From the NCBI RefSeq assembly GCF_001905735.1, contig NZ_LISW01000007.1, positions 271,600 through 335,599 on the forward strand: 64,000 bases of DNA. Reading direction: 5' to 3'. Shown one piece after another: positions 40,803 to 48,493 of the stretch. This DNA is from Streptomyces sp. CB01249 (GTDB lineage Bacteria; Actinomycetota; Actinomycetes; Streptomycetales; Streptomycetaceae). The position numbers and the translations under genes are program-made. A model generated the notes under the pieces. That model was not told the DNA's origin and made no database searches. It worked only from the letters and a program-made list of their open reading frames with translations. Each line of letters starts with the position of its first letter. Positions within the stretch are counted from its first letter, which is position 1.

Positions 40803-41819
40803 TCAACGCCCGGCCCCCGGCGCTTCGTTCCGCGCCGGGTCCGACAACAGCTCGCGCAGCGACTGCGCACCGCCCGCGCCCGCCACGTCCGTCAGCCCAC
40901 GAAGCGCCGTGGGAAAGAGCCGGGCCCAGGAGCACGCCCGGCCGATCGCCCCGAGGTGCCGGGCCAGAACGGCCGCGCGCCGCAGTTCGGCGGGCGTGAC
41001 CCCCATCCCGGTCCACGCGTCCAAGTAGGCGTCACGGAGCCGGGGCAGCGCCTGCTGCCCGTACCGTTCGACCGCGCTGTTCAGCGGAACGAACAGGCTG
41101 CAGAACGGGTGGGAGACCGCCGCGTCCCCCCAGTCGAAGAACGTGAAGCGGCCGGGCTCGGGGGCGAAGAGCTGCCCGTCGTGCAGGTCGGCGTGATCGA
41201 GCGAGTCGGGGATGCCGAGCGCGGCGAGTTCCTCGCACCACCCCACGACACGCGGGCGCAGGGCCCGCAGCGCCGCGCGGGTGTCGGCGTCCAGGGCGGC
41301 GTTCTCCTCGACGACCCGGTCGAAGACCTCGGGGAGCACGGTCGTACGGGCGTCGGGCACGCCGAGCCGGTCGATCTCCTCGACGCGGGAGCAGAGGGCG
41401 CGCTGCACGGTCGCGTACTGCTGCAGCGCCTGCTCCCAGGCCCCAACGCCCGCGCCGGGCGCGTCCCGGAAGAGCGTGCCGCCGTCGGGAAGCAGGGACC
41501 AGCCGCGCTCCGTGTCGACGGCGAGCGGTTCCAGCACGTGGCCCGGAACCCAGCGGGCCAGCGCCTCGGTCAGCCCGGCCTCGAAGGCGCTTCCGGGCGG
41601 GTTGGCCTTGAACCACACGTCGGGTCCGCCGACGACGGACATCCGCACCAGCACGGACCAGGGCCGCACCCGCACGGCGACCCGCCGCACCCCGGTCCAC
41701 CCGCGCACGGCCAGGCCGCGCTCCGCCCACGCGAGGGCGTCCCTCCGCCAGTCCGGATCGTCCCAGGGGGTCACCACATCCGGGTACGCCCCACGATCCA
41801 CCGAAGCCTCATCACGCAT
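40803..41819 (-). CDS. Aminoglycoside-phosphotransferase-fold protein
   Basis: 338 residues. The kinase core is LDHADLHDGQLFAPEPGRFTFFDWGDAAVSHPFCSLF: an HxDLHxxN-type loop in which the usual Asn is Gln, followed by the DWGD metal motif. The N lobe (VWFKANPPGSAFEAGLTEALARWVP) matches the family. The Asn-to-Gln change weakens the case for standard activity. ATG at 41819 (MRDEASVD) is preferred; an in-frame codon 36 bases upstream is an alternative. It is upstream of the RraA-like gene in the same direction. Its substrate is unknown. Confidence 0.85.
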   Translation of the reverse strand: MRDEASVDRGAYPDVVTPWDDPDWRRDALAWAERGLAVRGWTGVRRVAVRVRPWSVLVRMSVVGGPDVWFKANPPGSAFEAGLTEALARWVPGHVLEPLAVDTERGWSLLPDGGTLFRDAPGAGVGAWEQALQQYATVQRALCSRVEEIDRLGVPDARTTVLPEVFDRVVEENAALDADTRAALRALRPRVVGWCEELAALGIPDSLDHADLHDGQLFAPEPGRFTFFDWGDAAVSHPFCSLFVPLNSAVERYGQQALPRLRDAYLDAWTGMGVTPAELRRAAVLARHLGAIGRACSWARLFPTALRGLTDVAGAGGAQSLRELLSDPARNEAPGAGR

Positions 41820-41886
41820 CGCCCCATTCCACCACCGGCCGCCCCACGCCTCCACGGACTTTCGCGCGCGGGCGGGGCGCCCCCTG

Positions 41887-42348
41887 TCAGGCGTACGTCC
41901 ACCGCCAGGAGCTTCCGCTCTGGCTGCACCTGATCCGGGCCCCCGAGGCGTTCGTCGTCACGGCCCCGTGGTCGCTGTTCCGGCAGAACTGCCCGGCGCT
42001 GTAGCAGTTCCCGGCGTTGGAGCGGATGGAACAGGTGCTGGTGGTCTTGGTGCCGCCACCGCCACCGGACGACCCGCCGCCGGACCGGGTGGAGGCGGCC
42101 TTGGTGACGGTGGTCGTGACCGTCGGCCCGGGCACCTTCACGGTCTTCGTCTCGGTCACGGTGGGCGCCGGGGCGGGCGTCGCGGTCTCGGTCGCGGTGG
42201 CCGTGACGGTCACGGTGACCGCAGGCAACGGCTTGGCGCTCGCCGCCGCGTCGCCCTTCCCGGACTCCGAACAGCCGACCGCCCCCAGGGCGATCAGGAC
42301 CATCCCACCGACCCATATCTGCGTGCGCCGGCTCAGCACCTTGGGCAT
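41887..42348 (-). CDS. Secreted lipoprotein with Cys-rich C-terminal domain
   Basis: 153 residues. The signal peptide MPKVLSRRTQIWVGGMVLIALGAVGC ends in lipobox GAVGC (Cys26). A Thr/Val/Pro stalk with repeated VTVTATATET follows, then a Gly/Ser linker. The C-terminal 55 residues contain four cysteines (STCSIRSNAGNCYSAGQFCRNSDHG...GARIRCSQSG) and aromatic WRWTY; this module recurs in Streptomyces surface lipoproteins and may be a small disulfide-bonded domain. Its function is not known. It is divergent from the membrane protein gene at 42513. Confidence 0.85.
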   Translation of the reverse strand: MPKVLSRRTQIWVGGMVLIALGAVGCSESGKGDAAASAKPLPAVTVTVTATATETATPAPAPTVTETKTVKVPGPTVTTTVTKAASTRSGGGSSGGGGGTKTTSTCSIRSNAGNCYSAGQFCRNSDHGAVTTNASGARIRCSQSGSSWRWTYA

Positions 42349-42512
42349 GGAGTCCCCCCATATGTCGCGTCGAGTGGGGTGACCGTATTACCCCGAGCGA
42401 GATGTGGGGAAGTTGCGAAGAGAGAGTGATCACATCGTGACCATCGGACATTCAACGGCGGGCGCGGAGCCGTCCGTACGATGAACTCACCAACGGGGGC
42501 GGGGGAAACGGC

Positions 42513-42992
42513 ATGCGGTGGGATCGCGGGAGTGCCAGCGGGCTCGGGCTGATCGTGGGCGGGCTGGTCGTCGGGGCGGTGGGGGTCGGGATCGTCACCG
42601 TCGGGACGGGGGCGTTCGGGGTGGAGACCGAGACGTTCTCGGCGATCGACTGCGACTCCGTCTCCGTCAAGGGCGGGACCGTGTGGCACTGCCGCGGCGA
42701 GAGCCCGGACCAGGCCGCCGCCAACGAGGCGGCCCGGCGCAAGGCGGAGCTGGACGCGCTGCGCGGCGTGGACGACCTGCGCGGTCCGTCGCGGCCGCAG
42801 CGTACGGAGCTGATGTTCGTCCAGCATGACGGGCGGCGCGATCCGGACCGGGTGACGGCCTCGCACTCACCCGTCGGCGACCGCTGGATCGCCCACTCGG
42901 GCGGCGTCGTCGGCACGGGCGTGGGCGGGGTCGTCGTCGGCGGGGCGGGGATCGCCTGGGGAGTCCACCGGACCCGGACGCGGCGGGGATGA
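42513..42992 (+). CDS. Small membrane protein of unknown function
   Basis: 159 residues with one hydrophobic segment at each end (GLGLIVGGLVVGAVGVGIVTVGTGAFG near 10-36 and GGVVGTGVGGVVVGGAGIAWGV near 129-150). The loop between them has two cysteines (AIDCDSVSVKGGTVWHCRGE) and a helical AANEAARRKAELDALRGVDDL. A Cys pair outside the membrane is plausible. The start at 42513 is preceded by GGGGG. It is not recognised and has no clear partner. Confidence 0.7.
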   Translation: MRWDRGSASGLGLIVGGLVVGAVGVGIVTVGTGAFGVETETFSAIDCDSVSVKGGTVWHCRGESPDQAAANEAARRKAELDALRGVDDLRGPSRPQRTELMFVQHDGRRDPDRVTASHSPVGDRWIAHSGGVVGTGVGGVVVGGAGIAWGVHRTRTRRG

Positions 42993-43001
42993 GCGCCCCT
43001 C

Positions 43002-43598
43002 TCACCTCAGCCCGCGCGCGGCGCGCTCCGCCTCGGTCAGGGTCTCCATCAGCTTCTCCGGGTCCACCGCGTACGCGCTGTCGTCCAGCGCGTCGTAGTC
43101 CGTCGTGCCCAACGGCAGCCCCAGCGCGTCCAGTTCGGCGGCCAGCTGCCCGAACGCCACGCGCTCGTCCGGCTCGTCCTGATACGCGGACTGCTCGAAG
43201 GCGACGGCCTCCGTCAGGGTGGAGCCGGTCATCTGCCAGAGCGTGAACTCCGTGTCCAGCTCGATCGGCCGCCGCACCGGCTCGTCCGGATGGACCCAGT
43301 AACCGACCCACCCCTTACCGCCCTTGGCGACGAGCTGCACGTACTCCACCATCCGCGCGACCCCCGCGTTGACGGCCTGCATCTCCGGGTCGGCCAGCTC
43401 CTGTTCGCTCAGGTAGCCGGTGTCCAGGAAGGGGTGGAGCTCGCCCTCCTCGAAGAATTCGAGCCCCAGCAGGTGGGCGAAGTCGTCGCGCCCCTCCCAG
43501 TGCGCGAGCAGCAGCACGCGCAGGTCGTCCGGCACCGGGTGGCCGTCCAGCCGCTCACGGGAGAACGCGGCGAGCCGCTCGTCGTAGGTGGTGTTCAC
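43002..43598 (-). CDS. Hypothetical protein, possibly SUKH-like
   Basis: 198 residues, acidic, no signal or TM. The stretch GWVGYWVHPDEPVRRPIELDTEFTLWQMTGSTLTEAVAF recalls the SMI1/KNR4 (SUKH) fold, where a W-x-G...P-I/V...E pattern is found. SUKH proteins are often immunity proteins, but no toxin gene is near and the likeness is weak. GTG at 43598 has AGGGA upstream. It begins 34 bases after the LLM oxidoreductase gene and is probably in its operon. Confidence 0.65.
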   Translation of the reverse strand: MNTTYDERLAAFSRERLDGHPVPDDLRVLLLAHWEGRDDFAHLLGLEFFEEGELHPFLDTGYLSEQELADPEMQAVNAGVARMVEYVQLVAKGGKGWVGYWVHPDEPVRRPIELDTEFTLWQMTGSTLTEAVAFEQSAYQDEPDERVAFGQLAAELDALGLPLGTTDYDALDDSAYAVDPEKLMETLTEAERAARGLR

Positions 43599-43632
43599 GG
43601 GTCCCTCTCGGGGGGCGAAGGAGCAGCGGGTG

Positions 43633-44463
43633 CTACAGGTACGCCGCGTACGCGTCCAGCGTCCGCAGGACCTCCGGTTCCGCGGCCGGGGGCAGCTGGA
43701 GGACGATCTCCTCGATGCCCAGGTCCGCGAAGCGGGCCAGCTTGCCGGGGGACGGGAGGACCGCGTACGGGACGATGCGGAGGTCCTTCGGGTCGCGCCC
43801 GGCGGCCTCCCACGCGGTGCGGAGGTGGGGGACGGACTCCGTGAGGCCGCCGCCGCCGATGGGGAGCCAGCCGTCGGCCGACTCCGCGATGTGGGCGAAG
43901 AGCCTGGGCCCCGCCGCGCCGCCGATCAGAATGCGCGGGCCCTGCGGGCGGTACGGCTTCGGGTACGCCTCGCTGGCGCGTACGGAGCCGAACTCACCCT
44001 CGTACGCCGTGGGTTCCGCAGCCCACAGCGCCCGCATCAGGGCAAGGCGCTCGCGGCCCAAGCGGCGGCGGGTGGACCACTCGACGCCGTGGTCGGCGGC
44101 CTCCTCGACGTTCCAGCCGTAGCCGATGCCGAGGGTGAAGCGGCCGGCGGAGAGGTGGTCCAGGGTGGCGATCTGCTTGGCCAGGTCGATGGGGTCGTGC
44201 TGGGCGATCAGGGTGATGCCCGTGCCCAGGGCCAGCCGCTCGGTGACGGCCGCGGCCTGGGCGAGCGCGACGAAGGGGTCCAGGGTGCGCCCGTACTCGC
44301 GGGGCAGCTCGCCGCCCGCCGGGTAGGGGGTGTCCCTGCTCACCGGGATGTGGGTGTGCTCGGGCAGATACAGCCCGGCGAACCCGCGCTGTTCGAGCTG
44401 GTGCGCCAGCCGCACCGGGGTGATCGTCTCGTCGGTGAGGAAGATCGTGGTGGCGATCCGCAT
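43633..44463 (-). CDS. LLM-class, probably F420-dependent, oxidoreductase
   Basis: 276 residues of the luciferase-like monooxygenase fold. RIATTIFLTDETITPVRLAHQLEQRGFAGLYLPEHTHIP is the first barrel strand and loop. ERLALGTGITLIAQHDPIDLAKQIATLDHLSAGRFTLGIGYGWNVEEAADHGV is the characteristic cofactor core. The TIGR03619-like branch (name from memory) uses F420 rather than FMN. F420 synthesis is supported by fbiC in this window. ATG at 44463 has GGAGGTG 7 bases upstream. Its substrate is unknown. Confidence 0.88.
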   Translation of the reverse strand: MRIATTIFLTDETITPVRLAHQLEQRGFAGLYLPEHTHIPVSRDTPYPAGGELPREYGRTLDPFVALAQAAAVTERLALGTGITLIAQHDPIDLAKQIATLDHLSAGRFTLGIGYGWNVEEAADHGVEWSTRRRLGRERLALMRALWAAEPTAYEGEFGSVRASEAYPKPYRPQGPRILIGGAAGPRLFAHIAESADGWLPIGGGGLTESVPHLRTAWEAAGRDPKDLRIVPYAVLPSPGKLARFADLGIEEIVLQLPPAAEPEVLRTLDAYAAYL

Positions 44464-44556
44464 ACGAAGGCACCTCCGTCGTTGTCCCGTGACGCTCCCA
44501 ACGTATGCGGTCGGGGGCGCGAAGGGATGCCGCCGGCCTCCCCAAACGTCACTCAC

Positions 44557-44575
44557 TTAGGTTAGGCTCGCCTAA
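44557..44575 (+). promoter_or_regulatory. Iron box (DmdR1/IdeR-type) upstream of the siderophore-interacting protein
   Basis: TTAGGTTAGGCTCGCCTAA is a near-perfect 19-base match to the consensus TTAGGTTAGGCTCACCTAA (one difference). It lies 31-49 bases upstream of the ATG at 44606. Iron-loaded DmdR would repress the gene, so expression is expected under iron starvation. Confidence 0.93.
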
Positions 44576-44605
44576 ATTATCTTACGAGGGCAGGGGAGCA
44601 GGACC

Positions 44606-45337
44606 ATGGGGCACGGCTGGGAGGGCGTCGTCCTCAAGCTCATGCGGGGACGCGACTTCACCTTCACCGTCACCGCGGCCGAGGAGCCCGCCGACGGCTT
44701 CCGGCGCATCGCGGTCACCGACGGCGGGCTGCTCGCCGCCACCGGCGGGGCGCACCCCACGATGTGGGTCAGGCTCTGGTTCGACCGGTCCGGCAAACCG
44801 CATCAGCGCGCGTACACCCTGGTCGACCCCGACCCGGAAGCCGGTACGTTCACGCTGGAGTTCGCGCTGCACGAGGGACCGGCCACCGCCTGGGCCCTGA
44901 CCGCCCGGCCCGGCGACACGATCGACGCCACCCTCCAGGGCACCGGCTTCTCGCTCCCCGAACCGGCCCCCACCCGGCTCGTCGTGATCGGCGACCCCGC
45001 GTCCCTGCCCGCGATCAACTCCCTGCTGGACGCGCTGCCGGGCACCCCCGCGACCGTCTGGTACGAGGAGGCGCCCGGCACGGCCGACACCCCGCCGCTG
45101 CGCCTGGACCCCGACCGCCACACGCTCCACCGGGTCGCCCGCCACGACCGGGGCGCGGCGCTCGTCGACGCGGTGAAGTCCGGGCTGCCGGGCGTGCTCG
45201 GCGAGGACGCCTCGGGCGCGTACGTCTGGATCGCCTGCGACACGGCGACGACCAGGGCCCTGTCGGCGTACGTGCGCAGGGACCTGGCCGTCCCCAAGGA
45301 GCGGGTGCACGCCCTGGGTTACTGGCGCGCGGGCTGA
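44606..45337 (+). CDS. Siderophore-interacting protein (ferric-siderophore reductase)
   Basis: 243 residues. The FAD domain spans about 1-110 (RDFTFTVTAAEEPADGFRRIAVTDGG...HQRAYTLVDPDPEAGTFTLEFALHE, with R-x-Y-T-L as the FAD-binding motif) and the NAD(P)H domain 115-243 (RLVVIGDPASLPAINSLLDALP and VWIACDTATTRALSAYVRRDLAVPKERVHALGYWRAG). The ending A-x-GYWR is typical of SIP/ViuB proteins. It releases iron from imported siderophores by reduction. The iron box upstream shows it is iron-regulated. No siderophore biosynthetic gene is in the window. Confidence 0.95.
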   Translation: MGHGWEGVVLKLMRGRDFTFTVTAAEEPADGFRRIAVTDGGLLAATGGAHPTMWVRLWFDRSGKPHQRAYTLVDPDPEAGTFTLEFALHEGPATAWALTARPGDTIDATLQGTGFSLPEPAPTRLVVIGDPASLPAINSLLDALPGTPATVWYEEAPGTADTPPLRLDPDRHTLHRVARHDRGAALVDAVKSGLPGVLGEDASGAYVWIACDTATTRALSAYVRRDLAVPKERVHALGYWRAG

Positions 45338-45340
45338 GCG

Positions 45341-46174
45341 TCAGCCCCGGGTGGCCGCGTGCATGGTGTACGGAGCGCGCATCGTCGCCGGTCCCAGCGT
45401 CACCGTGTCCCCGGCCGACGCGACCTGCGCGGTGGTCGACGTACCGGGGTAGAACCAGCGCCAGCTGCCCGAACCGCTCGCGGTCACGGTCGCGGAGAGA
45501 CGGCCCGAGCTGTTCGTCCTGACCGTCTTCACGGTCTTGTACGCGTTCGTGCCCGCCTTCCGGAACTGGAGCTGGACGCTCTGACCGCCGTACGCCCGGT
45601 ACTTCAGCGCCTCCCAGTCGGCCCGGCTCAGCGTGCCGGTGACCTTGACCTGCTTGCCGCCGGAGAGCGGGCTCGGGCTGGTCGCGGCGGTGGTCAGGGT
45701 CGCGGCGCGTTTGAGGTTGAACGGGGCGACGCAGTCGAAGATCCAGTAGTCGCCGTCGTTGGCCGCCACGTTGCCGTAGCCGCACCAGCCACCGGCCGCG
45801 TCGTTGGCGTTCCGCTCGCTGTTGTAATCGGGGAAGTACGCAGGTACGAGACGGACCGTCGCCGTGCACTCCGACGTGGTGGCACTCAGCTTCTTGCACG
45901 ACTCGGCCACCGTCTCGGTCGGCGCGCCCGCAGTGGAGGTCGCGTTGCCTGCATAGAGATCGTGTAGGCCCTTGACCCCCGAGTTGTCCTTCACCGTCAC
46001 CTTGATCGGGAACGTCACCGTCTTGCTGACGCCCACGATCACGTTCTTGCCGTTGTTGGTCACCCCCTTGGTGACCCGGATGTCGCCCCGCCCCTCGGCG
46101 TTGGCCGCCGTCGTGCCGAGCACCGTCATGGCCGCCACGGCGGCCACCGTGCTCCACAGCACGTGTCTTCGCAT
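45341..46174 (-). CDS. Secreted protein of unknown function
   Basis: 277 residues. The signal peptide is MRRHVLWSTVAAVAAMTVLGTTAANA with cleavage near residue 26. The mature part is rich in Thr/Ser/Val beta strands (VTKGVTNNGKNVIVGVSKTVTFPIKVTVKDNSGV) with a Cys-containing middle (ESCKKLSATTSECTATVRLVPAYFP... and GWCGYGNVAANDGDYWIFDC) and a final Ig-like domain (KVTGTLSRADWEALKYRAYGGQSVQLQFRK). It reads as two beta-sandwich domains and may be an adhesin or extracellular filler protein. Not recognised. Convergent with the siderophore-interacting gene. Confidence 0.75.
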   Translation of the reverse strand: MRRHVLWSTVAAVAAMTVLGTTAANAEGRGDIRVTKGVTNNGKNVIVGVSKTVTFPIKVTVKDNSGVKGLHDLYAGNATSTAGAPTETVAESCKKLSATTSECTATVRLVPAYFPDYNSERNANDAAGGWCGYGNVAANDGDYWIFDCVAPFNLKRAATLTTAATSPSPLSGGKQVKVTGTLSRADWEALKYRAYGGQSVQLQFRKAGTNAYKTVKTVRTNSSGRLSATVTASGSGSWRWFYPGTSTTAQVASAGDTVTLGPATMRAPYTMHAATRG

Positions 46175-46192
46175 GTCCCCTCCTCATCGCAC

Positions 46193-46215
46193 CCCGCCCC
46201 GGCTGCCGGGGCGGG
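46193..46215 (-). terminator. Terminator hairpin after the MFS gene
   Basis: CCCGCCCCGG (46193-46202) pairs with CCGGGGCGGG (46206-46215) across CTG, a 10-bp stem. On the minus strand it lies 74 bases after the MFS stop and before the start of the secreted protein gene. Confidence 0.65.
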
Positions 46216-46288
46216 CGCGTCGGCACAGCGTAGAGCCGGGGCGCGGGCCGTTCTCCGGAGGGGCCCGCGACGGGGTCACCGCCGGCGG

Positions 46289-47557
46289 TCAGCCCGCCGC
46301 GGGCACCGGTTCGGGAGCCTCCATCGCACCCAACCGCTGCTCGCAGCACCGCCGTTGCCACACCGCGAGTCCCGCCACCGCGACCCCCAGCGCCAGCCAG
46401 CCCGCCGGGCCCGCGGCCATCACCACGCCCGTGAGCAGCGGCGGGCCCGCCGACTTCTGGATGGACTGGGACATGCCGGCCACGCCCAGATAGGCGGCGC
46501 GTTCGTCCGGCGGGGCGAGCAGGACGGCCAGTTCCCAGGAGCTGACCGAGCGCATCAGCTCCGCCATCGTGACCAGGACCGCCGCCGCGAGCAGGACCCC
46601 GGCCGCCGTCCAGGTGCCGCAGCCGGTGGACGCCGCCAGCAGGGCGCAGGAGACGAAGAGCAGGACGCCGTACAGCACCACCGCGCGGGCCGCCTTGCGC
46701 GGGCCCTCCGCCCTGCGGGACACGGTGAGTTGGAGTACGACGACCAGCACGGTGTTGATCACCAGGAAGGCCGGGACGAGGGCGTGCGGGGCGGAGGTGC
46801 GGCTGACGAGCCAGAGCGGGAGGCCGACGCCGAGCACCGAGTCGTCCAGGTTCATGGGGATGTCGAGGAGCACGAAGCGGAGGTAACCCCGGTCCCGCCA
46901 GGGCCCCTTGGCGCGGACCGCCCGCACGGCGGGCCCCGGGGCCGCGACCCCGCCCGGCTCCCCCGTACGCCACACCAGCGCGGCGGCGACGAGGAAGGAG
47001 AGCGCGTTGCCGAGGATCAGTGCGCGGTACGCGTCCGCCGTCCCGGCCGCCAGGCCGATCGCGGCGAGCCCCGCGCCCAGCCCGTAACCCGCGTTGGCGG
47101 CGCTGCGGGACAACGCCTGGTAGGCGGCGCGCCGTTCGCCCGCAGCGCGGGTGGCGAACAGCATCTCCAGGGTCTTGGCCGCCCTGTCCCCCAGGTACGT
47201 CACGGCGACCACGACGAGCAGCGCCTCGAACCGCGTACAGAGCAGCACCAGCGTGAGCGTCACGAGGCGCAGCAGATGGCAGCCGATCAGCAGCGGGCGC
47301 ACCGGGAAGCGGCTCGCGAGGCGTCCGGCGAGGGGTGAGCCCGCGATGCCCGCGACGCCCGCCGTGCCGAGGAGGACGCCGATCTGCTGGGCGCTGAGGT
47401 GGGTGACGAAGGTGAGATAGAGGACCGAGGAGGCGGCCCACAGACCGGTGCCGGTGCGGTCGACGGCCAGGGCGCGCAGCATGATCCGGGCGTCTCTGCC
47501 GCCCGGCGGGTCGCGCAACTGGGCCAGCAATCCCGCCTGTTCCCGGACGCGCCCCAC
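46289..47557 (-). CDS. MFS transporter, 12-TM type
   Basis: 422 residues with about 12 hydrophobic segments and an MFS loop GTAGVAGIAGSPLAGRLASRFPVRPLL (a D/G-R-x-G-R-R-like motif is weak). The N terminus RIMLRALAVDRTGTGLWAASSVLYLTFVTHL is typical of the actinobacterial MFS subgroup with unknown drug or metabolite substrate. GTG at 47557 lies after a GGGGG stretch. Upstream are three 14-base operator-like palindromes but no regulator gene next to it, so control is by a regulator encoded elsewhere. An upstream gene on the same strand ends 160 bases away. Confidence 0.82.
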   Translation of the reverse strand: MGRVREQAGLLAQLRDPPGGRDARIMLRALAVDRTGTGLWAASSVLYLTFVTHLSAQQIGVLLGTAGVAGIAGSPLAGRLASRFPVRPLLIGCHLLRLVTLTLVLLCTRFEALLVVVAVTYLGDRAAKTLEMLFATRAAGERRAAYQALSRSAANAGYGLGAGLAAIGLAAGTADAYRALILGNALSFLVAAALVWRTGEPGGVAAPGPAVRAVRAKGPWRDRGYLRFVLLDIPMNLDDSVLGVGLPLWLVSRTSAPHALVPAFLVINTVLVVVLQLTVSRRAEGPRKAARAVVLYGVLLFVSCALLAASTGCGTWTAAGVLLAAAVLVTMAELMRSVSSWELAVLLAPPDERAAYLGVAGMSQSIQKSAGPPLLTGVVMAAGPAGWLALGVAVAGLAVWQRRCCEQRLGAMEAPEPVPAAG

Positions 47558-47569
47558 CCCGTACCCCCA

Positions 47570-47655
47570 AGTATCTCGACATCAAGAGACCTACCGACCC
47601 GCGGAAGCCTGCCCGGATATTCTCTTGATGTCAAGATGCTTGATTTCGAGATACT
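47570..47655 (-). promoter_or_regulatory. Cluster of three TCTTGA-N2-TCAAGA-type operators
   Basis: The sites are TCTCGACATCAAGA (47574-47587), TCTTGATGTCAAGA (47623-47636, perfect) and GCTTGATTTCGAGA (47638-47651). The outer ends AGTATCTCGA (47570-47579) and TCGAGATACT (47646-47655) are perfect complements. The cluster is in the promoter region of the MFS gene (start 47557). Motif form suggests a MarR-type regulator. Confidence 0.6.
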
Positions 47656-47716
47656 GGACATGCGTACGCCGAGGGCGGCCGGGGCCATGGCCCCGGCCGC
47701 CCTCGGCGCCGGATCG

Positions 47717-48493
47717 CTACTTCGGTTCGCGTTCGAACTGCGCCCTGGACCAGAAGTAGCCGAGGACGGTCAGGCCGACGCACCAGGCCACCGCGAGCCA
47801 CCCGTTGTGGCCGATCTCCGTGCCGAGCAGCAGTCCGCGCAGGGTCTCGATCGCCGGGGTGAAGGGCTGGTACTCGGCGATCGGCCGGAACCAGCCGGGC
47901 ATCGAGCCCAGCGGGACGAACGCGCTGGAGATGAGCGGCAGCAGGATCAGCGGGGTGGCGTTGTTGCTGGCGGCCTCCGCGTTGGGGCTGCCCAGGCCCA
48001 TGCCCACGGCGATCCAGGTGAAGGCCAGGGTGAACAGGGCGAGCAGTCCGAGCGCGCCGAGCCATTCCAGGACGGTGGCGTCGGTGGAGCGGAAGCCCAT
48101 GGCCACCCCGACCGCCCCGACGAGGACCACGCTCATCAGCGTCCGCAGCACGCTGCCCGCGACGTGGCCGAAGAGGATCGAGCCCCGGTGGATGGCCATG
48201 GTGCGGAAGCGGGCGATGATGCCCTCGCTCATGTCCATGGAGACCGAGACGGCGGTGCCGACGGTGGTCGAGCCGATCGTCATGAGCAGGATGCCGGGCA
48301 CGATGTACGCGATGTACGCGTCGCGGCCCGCGCCGCCGCTCATGGTGTCGCCGAAGATGTAGACGAACAGCAGGAGCAGCATCACCGGGGTGAGCAGCAG
48401 GTTGAGGGTGAGCGAGGGGTAGCGCCGGGCGTGCAGGAGGTCGCGGCGGAGCATCGTGGCCGAGTCGCGCACGGCGAGGGAGAGGGTACTCAT
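47717..48493 (-). CDS. ABC-2 type exporter permease (DrrB-like)
   Basis: 258 residues with six TM segments: YPSLTLNLLLTPVMLLLLFVYIFG, YIVPGILLMTIGSTTVGTAVSVSMDMSEGIIARFRTM, SVLRTLMSVVLVGAVGVAMGF, WLGALGLLALFTLAFTWIAVGMGL, the segment TPLILLPLISSAFVPLGSMPGWFRPIAEYQPFTPAIETLRGLLLG, and a last C-terminal helix. The SSAFVP-GSMPGW-Q-P-T-E pattern is diagnostic of DrrB-type drug exporters. Its ATG overlaps the TGA of the ATPase gene by ATGA, so the pair is translationally coupled. It exports an amphipathic compound or lipid. Confidence 0.92.
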   Translation of the reverse strand: MSTLSLAVRDSATMLRRDLLHARRYPSLTLNLLLTPVMLLLLFVYIFGDTMSGGAGRDAYIAYIVPGILLMTIGSTTVGTAVSVSMDMSEGIIARFRTMAIHRGSILFGHVAGSVLRTLMSVVLVGAVGVAMGFRSTDATVLEWLGALGLLALFTLAFTWIAVGMGLGSPNAEAASNNATPLILLPLISSAFVPLGSMPGWFRPIAEYQPFTPAIETLRGLLLGTEIGHNGWLAVAWCVGLTVLGYFWSRAQFEREPK

